Shown: positions 1 through 10,735 of the stretch, in pieces
Layout: the number at the start of each line of letters is the position of its first letter
How positions within the stretch are numbered: position 1 is the stretch's first letter
Origin: Anthostomella pinea
Lineage: Eukaryota; Ascomycota; Sordariomycetes; Xylariales; Xylariaceae
Assembly (NCBI GenBank): GCA_963556695.1
Contig: CAUWAG010000003.1
Coordinates: forward strand, 6,944,001-7,008,000
Direction: 5' to 3'
Length of the DNA stretch: 64,000 nt
Notes under the pieces: generated by a model
The model's database searches: none
Told to the model about the DNA's origin: nothing
The model's input: the letters and a program-made list of their open reading frames with translations, nothing else
Made by a program: the position numbers and the translations under genes

Positions 1-1383
1 GGCTCGGCACTCCACGCAGCAACACGAGAGTAGCAGCGATCTTACACATGTCTGTCCTAGCTACCAATTCCTCGAAACGGATTCGAATATCTCGGCAACC
101 TTCCCTTTGCAGCCCAAGAGCGAAAGGTGCTTATGGTTCCTGCTTACTCACCCAATGCCCTCAGTGAGTCAGTGGGGGCAGGCCGGTGTATTCTTCCAAT
201 CCCGATCCTTTGACAGGGAACACTTCACATCCAAGACTGCCAAGATGTCAAAGTAGTGGCGAGCAGGTGACGATTATAGCAACAGCTGAATCAGCTTGGA
301 CCAGTTCAAGTACAAACATTGAAGTCGAGACGGAGCTGTATCCCTTCCGTATCCCTCACCGGATGGAGTTGTAAAGCAAGACTATAGCTAGGGGTATCCA
401 AGACAGGTGGAATAATCCCTCTGGAATAAACATCTCAAAGATAACTCGTCGAAACATGACTGCTTTTTCCAGGGTGCTCACACCAGTATTTCAAGTAGAC
501 ACCAAGGAAGATCAAGGTCCAACTAAGGTAACCTTAGTCTTTAGTTTGATGACCCGGCCTATGCAGCGATCAGCCTAAGATCTCGGGATCTCACCAACCC
601 GCTCTCCACATCTTCGATTAAGTTTCTCCGAGTCCCCTGAAAACCCACGTTATAGAAAGCATGCTTGGCTACGTTATTCTTGTCCAATATTAGAGTCATT
701 GCCTCCATACGAGTATATATCGGCCGGGGTTGCAACCCGCCAAGCGGTCGAAATAACAGCTGCAGTGGAATAAGCAGCTGTCTGGAACAAAGGCGTCAGC
801 GGCTAGATCCTTTCCTTAGGGACCTTCCAGAAGTATTATTACTCCATCCCCGCCGTCCAATCGCTGCTCTCGACCCGGAGGACCCTGACCCCGACCAGCC
901 CCGACCAGCCCCGACCTCTTCATCGGCGGGCAGCTCCTCCATTCCCCTCGACAACTTCAAATTCTTATCAAATACTCTGGCACTGCCGCGCCCTCGAGGC
1001 CATGTGCGACACCATCGCATGAACAGCGTCATCTTATATTTGATGGGACGATTCGATTCGATTCGAGTCAATCGACCAACCAACTAGATCGCTCGCTTGC
1101 TTGGCTCGCCTGGGGCCATTCGTCGTGCTGGAGCGCCTCGTTGCGGCGAACACACCCTGAACACACCCTGGGGAGCAGTATTTGAGTTATCTGTCATCGT
1201 GCGTACCACCGACTTCCCTTGTTCGGCCTTGTTGTCACTTGTCAGCAGCACTGCCACCACCAACTCCTTGCTATATCAGTCTGAGAGGCCGCCCACCTCC
1301 GCGGCTCCGATGTCCCTTTCTTTGTCTTCCCATTGCCGAATCGCTCGTAGCAGCTCCTTGTTCACAGAAACATCACGGCCAAA
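1..1383. other. 5' intergenic region and leader of the bZIP gene
   Basis: I see no convincing gene here. Short open frames exist on both strands but lack recognisable domains. Positions 889-916 hold a small tandem array of the 10-mer CCCCGACCAG (two full copies and a partial third). The last few hundred bases are rich in C and T and are probably the promoter and 5' leader of the gene starting at 1384. Confidence 0.5.
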
Positions 1384-2928
1384 ATGACTAACGTAGTGAG
1401 CCCTGCAGCCAGCTACCCATCACCCCCAGCGCAATACTCGCCGGCTGATAACCCTTCCCTGGGATCACTTTATGAGCACGTCTCCATGTCGTCGTCATCG
1501 TCACCCCACGGCGCGCATGGCAGCGCATCGGAAAAGAGCCCTCTGTCGTCTCTGAACCTCAACTTCCTCAAGTCTTTGAATGACAAGAGGACGACGAGAG
1601 ATGGCAACCCGCCGAAGCGTCGTGGACCGAAACCCGACAGCAAACCGGCGCTTACCCGTCGCCAGGAATTGAACCGTCAGGCGCAAAGGTATGGATGAGA
1701 CTCTCGTGCACGGGACTACCGGCAGAGTCGTCGCATGTACTAACGGCGCGGCCCATGCAGGACCCATCGAGAACGAAAGGAGTTATATATCAAGGCTCTC
1801 GAGGACGAAGTGCTGCGATTGAAGGAGATCTTCAGCAACGTCACGCAGGACAAAGACAAGCTTGCCGAAGAGAATCGGCAACTGAGGAACCTGCTCAACC
1901 AGAATGGCATCGCCGCGGCTTCCACCACAGCCATGGACGACGTGATCAGCAACCCCAGTCTAGGATACACGTCAAGCGGAAGCATCTCGGGCAGCTACGC
2001 GCCGGGCTCCAGCACGACCGCATACACACCACCTCTGACGTCGATATCGACTGCCTCGGGGTCGAACTCGGGCCAGCTGTTGGGAGGCCATCAACAGTCC
2101 GCTCAGAGCGGCGTGGACTACGACCAGGCTGGGATTGATTTCGTGTTAGCGTACGAGAACCCCAATGACCCCTCAAAGGCATACATGTCGCCTCCCCATC
2201 AGTGAGGCACTACCAGCTTCATTGGTACGGGAGGGGACTGTTGTCTATGCCTGCCACTCTGAAGAAGGAAGACAAATGTAATCTTCAAAGTTTCGGGTTT
2301 TATCACCTCGCCGTGGGAATAGTTGTCGCTAATTTGCAGCGGTCGACGCGTTGGGTCTTTGTAGTCTCGAGAAACCTTGCATGGACCACCTGCCATACCT
2401 GCTAGACCGGGCCGGCGAGCCCGGCGGCGAGCCCTGCGGCCACGCCCTCATGGCCACCTGCCCCCCGGAGCCCTTTCCCGAGCTGAACGGCGATATCCCG
2501 TTCGGCTTCGCGCACGCCGCGGCCGCCGCTGCCGCCGCCACCGACGGCAATGGCAACGGCAAGGGCCAGCCGCCCCTCCGCACGTGGCAGCTGTCCAAGG
2601 GCGACCTCGCCACCCTGCTCGACCTGAGCAAGAAGCTGGACCTGGACGGCGAGATCACGCCCGTCATGGCCTGGGGCATGATCCTGTCGCACCCGCGCCT
2701 GACCGAGCTCACCCGCCAGGACTTCGAGAAGGTTATCGACGACCTGACCGGCAAGGTCCGCTGCTACGGGTACGTGCTGCCTTCCTTCATGGGTTCCTGC
2801 CCCACAAGCCTCCTTCCCTGTCGTACTGACTGTGTCCCAGATTCGGCGCCGTGATGGAGGAGTTTGAGGTGCGCGACGCTCTCAACGCCGCGCTCTCGTC
2901 CAAGCCGGAGGTGGGCATGGTTTTCTGA
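1384..2928 (+). CDS. bZIP transcription factor (Yap/AP-1-like, fungal)
   Basis: Four exons are inferred: 1384-1688, 1761-2150, 2365-2769 and 2841-2928, giving 395 residues. The first intron splits the basic region. When it is removed, residues 97-105 read NRQAQRTHR, the bZIP DNA-contact signature, followed by a leucine zipper to about residue 140. A naive reading stops at 2205. The 214-nt intron 2151-2364 (donor GTACGA, acceptor TTTGTAG) avoids that stop and restores FVLALEKPCMDHLPYLL, which I recall as the start of a C-terminal domain conserved in a group of fungal bZIP proteins (GHALMATCPP, GEITPVMAW and VRCYGFGAVMEEFEVRDAL follow). The start was chosen because CAAAATG precedes a Ser/Pro-rich N-terminus. 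The role is inferred to be a nuclear DNA-binding regulator, and its targets are not visible. The join between exons 2 and 3 rests on family conservation. Confidence 0.85.
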
Positions 2929-4005
2929 GCGGATGTGGACGGAGAAGAATATGGGTGACCGGCCTGTACTTTTACGAATGTAATGACAACGAGTCGGCAG
3001 GATGTTGAACGTCAGGCGGGTAGTGATATCCCTGTTACGGGCTCCGTGAGTGGGAGTATCCCTTGGTTATTCGAGCTTGGTGTTAGGTTTTCTTGGACTG
3101 GACTGAGGATTCTGAGGCTTATACAAAATATGAAAATCTTGCTATCCAATGGTGCGTCGTTCCACCACCATGCCTGTAGCGCCAATATGAGCTTCATACC
3201 AGCACCCTGATAAAGGCAGATACGAACCTCGAGGTCTAACCATGGTAATGCCACAGGTTATAATTTACAGTGGCATAAACAGCTGTTCGGTGGTGAGGTA
3301 TTACGGCGAATTGCTGCTGATATACCTAGCTGCTTATAACATATGTCCGTCCAAGTCTCTAATTCAACGGCTTGCCAGGTGACCCTCGAAGTTGGTATGC
3401 CATGCCGCCCGCTCAACCTCCTACCAAGTTGCGACACCTCATCACTTGCAGCATTGGTACACTTCAAGGACTGCGAATCGTAAGAGTAATCGTCTAGCTT
3501 TCTAGCACATTCAAGTAGAATGATTCAGCCATAATTTCGAATCGTAAGAACAGCAATAACTCTCGAAGCTAGTCACAGTTAAGATCAAGCCCTTTAAAGC
3601 AACTACCAAAGCACCGTCGCCCTAGATTTCTCCTCCTTATCCGAATGAAGAGGTTACTAAGCGCAAGGAGGTCGGCCTACCCACTTCTTAAAGCAGACTG
3701 CCTTTGGGAGCACTTTACGCAAATCACAACTCATCAGAGAGTACCTGGTGCCAAAGGCCAGCGCGAGGAGCTTCTATCAAAGCGATTGTCAAAGCCTGTG
3801 CCGGGGCCTTTGTCGAACTCTGTATTTGCTGGCCTGCTCCGCTGTACACTAGTCATCTATCCCTCGGTGGCAAGTGTTCATGACCATTTTGTACATGGTT
3901 GTACTAGATAGCCCGTGGCTCTGCCACCAAGACCAGAGAGTGGACAGCATCCATACAATGATACGATCACCGCTTACAAGCTCCAACACAGCGCTCCTTG
4001 CGTGT
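2929..4005. other. intergenic region, no gene seen
   Basis: This stretch lies between the 3' ends of the bZIP gene (plus) and the monooxygenase (minus). Frames are short and unlike any family I know. It probably carries both 3' untranslated regions. No clear repeat was noticed. Confidence 0.45.
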
Positions 4006-5632
4006 CTAAAAGCTCTTGAAGATGTCATAAAACTCGTCCTCTGCAACCTTCATGCAATCATGTCCATAGATCATCTTCTGCACGTCGGCATCCGCCCACT
4101 TGTCCGGCACGCTCCCGCCCTTCTTGTCCTTGAGCGCCGCAAACTGTCTGTCTCTCTCCTTCTTAGCCTCACCCTCGCCTAGATGCAAGGCCTTCCCTGA
4201 CGCCGCCGCCAGTCCCACCAGCACCGTCGCCCGCTCCTTGCGAACTGCCTCGTATACGCGCAAGCTCTTGTTGATATCCTCTGCACTGGCCGACGGACAC
4301 TTTGCCAGCACGACCGATAGCACGGCGGCATCCTCGATCGCCTGCGCGGCGCCCTGGTTCAGGTGCGGCAGTGTCGGATGGCAGGCATCGCCCACGAGCG
4401 CCACGGAGCCATGCACCCACGTCGGCAGCGGCTGGTGCACGCGTAGTTTCCACTCGCAGACCTCGCCATCGGGGACAAGGTTCAACATCTTCAGAACGCG
4501 TGGGCAGAAGTCGGCGTACATGTCCAGCATCGACGACTTGGATCCCTTGGTCGTGTAAGTGGCCGACGGGGCCGCTGCGAAGCTCGTGTCCGGGTGCGCG
4601 GTGCTAAGGTTATACACGTTTTTGTTAGCAACCGGGTACGCGATGATGTGCTTGCGCTGGCCGATCCAGCGCGTCACGCGGTCGGCGTCGAGCAGCGCTA
4701 TCAGCTCTGGGTCGTGCGCCATGTCCTCGCGCTTCAGCATGATGCGGTAGGCCGCCTGGCCCGTATCTTCGACGTCCGCATCGACGCCGAGCTCGCGCAT
4801 GATCTGCGGCCGGACCACGCTCTTGATGCCGTCGGCGGCGAGGATGACGTCCGCAGTGACGGTGTCTCCTCGCAAATTAGAGTCAGTAATTACTTTTTTT
4901 TTTTATAGATGTTTTGCCGAAAACAAGGAGTCGTAACGCGCGTCTCGGGAGCGAAGGGTCTTGACACAGGCTACCGTAGAGGAGGAAATTCGCCCCTGAG
5001 ATACGGCCAGAAGGGGCAATAGGAGACTCTAAAATGTACATACATGGGGCGCCGCCCTTGCGCGGCGTGGCCGTGAACGAGGGCTTGGGGCCGAAGGACA
5101 CGATCTCCGAGGCGGCGGTGGCAAAGAAGAAGGAGATGCTGGCCTTTTTGGCCTTGCAGGATTCGTAGATGGAGCCGGCGAGGTTGGAGCGGTGGCCAAC
5201 CATGTGCGCGTAGCCGTACGTCTCGCGGATGTGCGGGAGCGCGATGTGCGCGAGCTCGACTTCCGTGTCGCCCTCTGCTGCTGTCAGGACCACCACGTGT
5301 GCTTGCTGGGTTGATCACGAGACGTACGAAAGATCTTCGTTTCTTTAATATCGGTGGCCTCGGCTTCGATAGGACTCCAGCAGCCCAGACGATCCAATAT
5401 GCGGGCCATGTTGGGCGCCAGCTGAATACCGGCGCCGACGAAGCCGAGGTTCGAGGCGTGCTCGTAGACCTCAATGTGCGTGAAGCCTTGCTTGGCCAAA
5501 GCGAGAGCGGCGGCCAGGCCGCCCATGCCTATGGTTGCTGTCAGACGGCTTCAAGGCCTTCAAAATGTTCTGCAGAGAGAGAGTACCGGCGCCAATGATG
5601 GCCACGTGCAGGTCTTTTTTCACTGCGCCCAT
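4006..5632 (-). CDS. FAD-dependent monooxygenase, salicylate-hydroxylase-like
   Basis: Four exons read downward: 5632-5587, 5528-5328, 5274-5044 and 4865-4006, giving 445 residues. The first intron interrupts the dinucleotide-binding loop. After splicing, residues 12-20 read IIGAGMGGL, the GxGxxG FAD fingerprint. Exon 4 carries the DG motif (LAADGIKS, about 168-175) and the second FAD motif VGDACHPTLPHLNQGAAQAI at about 317-336. This is the layout of class A flavoprotein monooxygenases, which use NAD(P)H and oxygen to hydroxylate aromatic substrates; the substrate cannot be told. Intron 2 ends in three consecutive CAG acceptors that all keep frame; I chose the last because it gives FQGDTEVEL, as in relatives. 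Intron 3 (178 nt) needs a GAG acceptor to give GAPYTVTADV and is the least certain junction. The length is normal for the family. Confidence 0.88.
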
Positions 5633-6237
5633 TTCGCAATATACACAGAGAATGAAGGAGGCAAGAGAGAAGTGCGGTTATGAGATGCTTAATAAATCAC
5701 GGTATATGATCCCAGGGATTAGGGGGCCTTCAGCTTCCCGAGTTTTCTAAGAAGAAATAGTACTGAGTGCCTGAAAGGTGAGTGTTCCTTTAAGGTAGCT
5801 AGCATAGGTTTTCAAATATTTATATTGCAATGCCATCTCTTTATACACTGCCAGCAATCGCCGGCACTCGTTCAAGTCTGGTCGGGAGTTTGTTCACCCT
5901 GCCAGTCGCAGAGGGGCAGCTGACGTCGTGACGAGACTCATGGAGGAAGCGCACAGTGTCCAAGACCCCTTGCTCTAATCTAAGTACACAGTGCAGAAGT
6001 AGTTCAACGGTCCATTGGCAGCCAGCGCGGCCAGCTGGCAGTCGTCGCCCCAAATTCTGCGACTGCCCCACACACCGACACCCCACCAAACGCCAGTGTG
6101 GTAAAATATTCGACCTGCACTCAAATTTCCACCCAACGCAGCGGAGAAACGAGCATCGACAAGTCCACACGAGACACATCCCCTCCAAGTACACCGTTAT
6201 ACTCGCAGCTACTTGTACTCTCCGGAAGTACTTCAAT
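5633..6237. other. divergent promoter region between monooxygenase and eIF3d
   Basis: The two flanking genes are transcribed away from each other, so this 605-bp stretch must hold both promoters. The open frames on both strands that cross it are shadows without family likeness. No TATA box is obvious near eIF3d, which is common for housekeeping promoters. Confidence 0.5.
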
Positions 6238-8076
6238 ATGGCGTCATATTCGCTCGCCGACCTCGTTTCGGCTCTGCCAGAAGGCGATGGATGGGGCCCT
6301 CCCGTTGTCAGTGAGACCACCCTGAACGGCGTTCCGTATGCGCCGTTCTCCAAGGGCGACAAGCTGGGTCGCATGGCCGACTGGACCGCCGACAGCAAGG
6401 ACGGCCGAGACGGTCGAGGAGGCCGACAACAATACAACCGCAACTACAGGGGTAGGCAAACCACCAGGTTCCTCACGAAAGTTGCGCCAGTACTAATGAT
6501 GGGCTTGGACAGATCAGCAAATATACGGTGCCGGCAGCGCCGCTCTTTTCACCGCTCCTGTCGCCGAGGACGAAAACACCTTCTCAGTCGTCAGCAGAGA
6601 ACCCACGAAGACGAGATACGGACGGGGCGCTGTGTTCACCCGCGGCCGCGGTCAGCGTGGCGGGCGTGGGGATGCCAGAGGCGGTCGCCAGACACTGCAG
6701 CGGGGCGGACGAGGTGGTCAGCAGGGCGGTTACGGATACGACAACCGAGGAGGACGGGGGAATGCCAGAGGCGGTCGTCGCTTTGGCTGGAAAGACTGGG
6801 ACAAGCCCGCCCGGAACCGCGATGCCTCGATCAACATCAAGCCGGACTGGCAGCTACTGGAGGAAATTGATTTCAACAGACTGGCCAAGCTGAACCTCGA
6901 CGCCGATGAGGGAGAAGATGTCGAAAGCTACGGTTTCCTCTACTACTACGATCGGTCATTCGATAAACAACCTGTCAAGGCGGCCGAGAGAAGGTTGACG
7001 GCATTGGACAGGGCCACCTACAATGTCACGACCTCCTCGGATCCCGTCATCCAGGAGATGGCCGAAAGGGATGAGGCAACTATCTTCGCCACTGACAGCA
7101 TCCTCTCTATGCTTATGTGCTCGACTCGGTCTATCTACCCTTGGGACATGATCATTGTTCGACAGGGCAACAAGATCTTCCTTGATAAGCGCGACAATGC
7201 CGCGCTTGACATGGTGACAGTGAACGAGAACGCGGCCGATGCGCCCTTGGATGCCTCCGAAGGCAGCAAGGATAGTGTCAACCAACCTGCTGCTCTCGCA
7301 GAAGAAGCTACCTACATCAACCACAACTTTGCCAACCAGGTTGTTCTGGAGAATCAGTCCCAAAGGGTCGATATGCCGCAAGACAACCCGTTCTACAACG
7401 CTTCCGAAGAAACCGAGCCTCCTGCAAGCAAGGCCTACAAATACCGCAAGTTCGATTTGTCAACTAGTGAAGAGGACCCGATGTATCTGGTCGTCCGAAC
7501 TGAGATCGATGCGGTCCAGAAGAATGCCATCAGTGGCGACGACCAGTACCTGACAGTCAAGGCGCTCAACGAATTTGACAGCAAAGCGCAAGGTAGTGGC
7601 GGTGCCCTGGATTGGAGAACGAAGCTTGTCAGCCAGCGCGGTGCCGTCGTAGCTACTGAGATGAAGAACAACAGCGTCAAGCTTGCCCGATGGACAGTGC
7701 AGAGCATCCTGTCCAAGGCAGATGTCATGAAGGTTGGGTGAGTATCTTCTTATTCCAATTTCCTTATCACTCATGCTAACCAGAGTCCAGATTCGTATCT
7801 CGTGCGAACCCCAAGACCAATGACAAGCACGTCATCTTGGGTGTGATCGGGTGGAAGCCCAAGGACTTTGCCAACCAGATGAACCTGTCCCTCTCCAACG
7901 GTTGGGGTATTGTCCGTACCATCGCAGACATGTGCCTGAAGCGTGAGGAGGGCAAGTTCGTGCTCGTCAAGGACCCCAACAAGCAGATACTCCGTCTGTA
8001 TGAAGTTCCCGCTGGTAGCTTCGACGACGAGGGCGAGGATGAGTTCGAGGGACCGGGTGAGATTGCAGAGGAATAG
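6238..8076 (+). CDS. eukaryotic translation initiation factor 3 subunit D
   Basis: Three exons (6238-6451, 6513-7737, 7791-8076) encode 574 residues, the normal length for eIF3d. The protein opens [20 protein letters not shown] and contains the conserved blocks [47 protein letters not shown] and [20 protein letters not shown]. In this family the central fold resembles a cap-binding nuclease-like domain and acts in the cytosol within the eIF3 complex during 43S assembly and start selection. Intron 1 has a perfect TACTAAT branch site and joins NYR to DQQIYG. Residues about 125-175 form an RGG/RG-rich stretch, a probable RNA-contact and arginine-methylation region. The tail is acidic, ending GEIAEE. 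All junctions keep frame and I see no defects. Confidence 0.96.
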
Positions 8077-8756
8077 GCCATAGCCAAATGAATCATCATG
8101 GCACTCCTCAGAGCCTTCTCAGGGATGGGCATGACACCGTCCATTGTATAGTTCAGCGAAGAGGACTTGTAATCCAAGGGTGGTCGGCCAACAGACGCCG
8201 TGGCAAGCCCGGGGTCGACCAGCTCTAGCAACAAAGGATTAATAGGGCAGATCATGCCTCTCCATCTGCGTAATGCTAAAATCTACATACTTCACTAATT
8301 ACTTGTGCTTCTCACCATTGAGGTACACCGCACACTTAGAAGTCTCTGTACACCCCGTCATACTTACCCAGCGATATTCTCCGCGTATTGAATAAGCACT
8401 CTGGAATAAGCGTTCAACACGGCTCGTAAGAACATAACCGCATACAGGGTGCTTATTCCACGGTCTGTACCCTGCCAGGGGAAAAGAGCCTCGAGTGCAG
8501 GACGGAGACTTCTGGAAGTCGATGGCCTTTCTGGCTTGTCAGGCTTGTTGGCCCGGATGCTGCCGCAACGGGCAAGACAGGCCACCCCCACCCCCACTAA
8601 GGCACCCGCGAAAGTGACGATCATTCTGCCCCGCTATGCTTTTCTGCTGTCCGCTGTGACGTCTGTCTCAAATTATGCTTCTCGACCTACACACATATCT
8701 CAAGCCTACACACAACAGAACATCCTAGTAGCACTCTTAGACGACGATTCCGCAAC
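8077..8756. other. intergenic region between eIF3d and RPE1
   Basis: It contains the eIF3d 3' region, one copy of the dispersed hairpin repeat at 8391-8460, and then the promoter of the epimerase gene. No coding segment is supported. Confidence 0.5.
8391..8460 (+). repeat. dispersed ~70-nt hairpin repeat, copy 1
   Basis: The unit starts AATAAGCACTCTGGAATAAGC and ends GGGTGCTTATTCCA. TGGAATAAGC at 8402-8411 is the exact reverse complement of GCTTATTCCA at 8451-8460, so the RNA or single strand could fold into a hairpin. Related units occur at 12589, 25205, 29526, 39671 and 55140. Confidence 0.7.
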
Positions 8757-9944
8757 ATGGCACCCAAAGCGATTATAGCCCCATCCATCCTCTCGGCCGA
8801 CTTTGCGCAGCTGGGCGCCGACTGCGTGAGGACAATGGATCAGGGCGCCGACTGGCTCCATGTTGATATAATGTATGTTGGACCTACACCATAGAGGAGG
8901 TCAGACTCTTATTTGGGAGCTAGACTATGGTTTCTTGAGTTCGTACACAGCAGCTGACGAGGATTTCTCCAGGGACGGTCACTTCGTACCCAACATCACC
9001 TTCGGCGCCCCGGTCGTGGCCAAGGTGCGAAAGCACGTCGACAAGCCGAGCGCGAAGTACGGACGCGGGACGTTCGACTGCCACATGATGATCTCCGAGG
9101 TACATGACGAGCCCTTCCCTTTCCCAGGCCCATACTATACATAACCCCAGCGGGACGCGATTGGGCGAAAGAGAATACACGCGCGCAGGGAGAAGATGCG
9201 ATGAGAGACGTGCAAGGCAAGCAAGCAAGCAAGCAATCAAGCAAGAAACACACAAACAAACAGAGCAGCACAACAGGCTAACGCAAAGACACCCTTTCGT
9301 CCGATAACAGCCGAAGAAATGGGTCAAGGAGTTCCAAAAGGCCGGCTGCGACCTGTACTGCTTCCACTACGAGGCGGCCTACTCGAGCGCGGGCGAGAGC
9401 CCCGAGGCCAAGACGGACGAGACGACCAGCCCGCGCGAGCTCGTGCGCTACATCCACGACTGTGGGCTGCTGGCGGGCGTTGCGCTGAAGCCCGCGACGG
9501 GCGTCGAGGTGCTGACGGAGCTGCTCGAGAGCGCGGACGAGAAGGAGAGACCCGATGTACTTTTTTTTTCTTTCCCCTATCCTACTTCCATCCCAATTCT
9601 TTGCCCCCCTTTCACCGTTTCCCCCGGTTTTGTGCTTGGGATGAAAAGCTGACGTATGGGATGTTGTTGTTGTTTGGCAGATGGTCCTGATCATGACGGT
9701 CGAGCCCGGCTTCGGCGGCCAGAAGTTCATGGCCTCGGAGCTGCCCAAGGTCCAGGCGCTGCGGAAGAAGTACCCCGAGCTCAACATCGAGGTCGACGGC
9801 GGGCTGGGACCGGGCACGATCGACCAGGCGGCCGACGCTGGTGCGAATGTCATCGTGGCGGGGAGCGCCGTGTTTGGGGCCAAGGACCCGGCTGAGGTCA
9901 TCTCCTTGCTGAGGAGTACCGTGGATAAGAAGTCTGCGCTATAA
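8757..9944 (+). CDS. RPE1: ribulose-phosphate 3-epimerase
   Basis: Four exons (8757-8872, 8973-9099, 9311-9556, 9681-9944) give 250 residues, close to fungal family members. It interconverts ribulose 5-phosphate and xylulose 5-phosphate in the non-oxidative pentose phosphate pathway in the cytosol. The TIM-barrel landmarks are in order: [15 protein letters not shown] (catalytic Asp in SAD), [17 protein letters not shown] (metal His and Asp), [14 protein letters not shown] (metal His), [13 protein letters not shown] (phosphate loop and substrate region) and [12 protein letters not shown] (second catalytic Asp). The first intron splits the Met codon of VDIMDG. Introns of 100, 211 and 124 nt are large for such a short gene. 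The longer loop after YCFHYEAA is usual in fungi. Nothing appears broken. Confidence 0.95.
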
Positions 9945-10735
9945 GTGTGGTAATCGGGGTTTAGATGTTCCTTGGGAGCGAGTCTGATGTGTATATAGCT
10001 TAGTGGTTTTGCATACTGTTATTAAGTGTGAGTGGCCGCGGAGTCTTGGAGCGTACGAGGGAAAATTGTTTATCTTGAGCCCAGTGACACTCTTACGGTT
10101 TGTCGTGAGTATGCCTGCACTAGACATTCAAAGAGAGGGCGTCATGGCTACACTCGACCCTCAAACTTCTCCGATTCCAGTCACATGCCCCTAACGATGT
10201 ACTTATGGCGAATACCTATGCAAATTATCATTTTAACTGCTTGACTTTAATGTCACCCATAACATTTAGCTTACACTCTTGCTATTTCGATATACATAAT
10301 TCCGCTGCCAACGCATGGCGCTTATTCACGCTTTCTTGTGCCGGGAAGTCTCCGGTACAATGTTCCGAGACTCGCTACCTAACGATCAACGAGTTTCAAG
10401 AGAACAGTCTGGCTTGCGGAAGACCCTATACCTTAAGTTCTACAGCAGATCTGATCCCTACCGTTCAGAACTCACGACGTGGACGTCGGGTGGCGAGCAG
10501 TGAGCTATCCGTCCTAGTGGACCGGACCGTTGGACCCCGCAGCGGCAGCAACAGCACCACCACCACCTTCTCTGGTGCCGAATGAGGAAAGTCGTGGACC
10601 ACCTGCTTCTTTCAAGCGGAGAAGTCGAATAGACTGAATATTTAACTGAGCTACTGGGTGAAAAGTCTCTGATACAGCTTTGAAGATAGGTCATACTGGG
10701 AGTCAGTACCATATCCATATATAAGCACTCTCATC
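9945..10735. other. intergenic region, no gene seen
   Basis: This is the 3' region of RPE1 and the promoter of the class V PLP gene. Open frames here are short and without family likeness. An ATATATAAG sequence sits about 20 bases before the downstream ATG, too close to be a certain TATA box. Confidence 0.45.

Noticed and set aside
889..916. CCCCGACCAG tandem array as an operator
   Set aside because: Only two and a half copies in GC-rich sequence, with no link to a known binding site.
5841..6443. 200-residue minus-strand frame over the eIF3d start
   Set aside because: It overlaps the conserved first exon of eIF3d in antisense and shows no domain.
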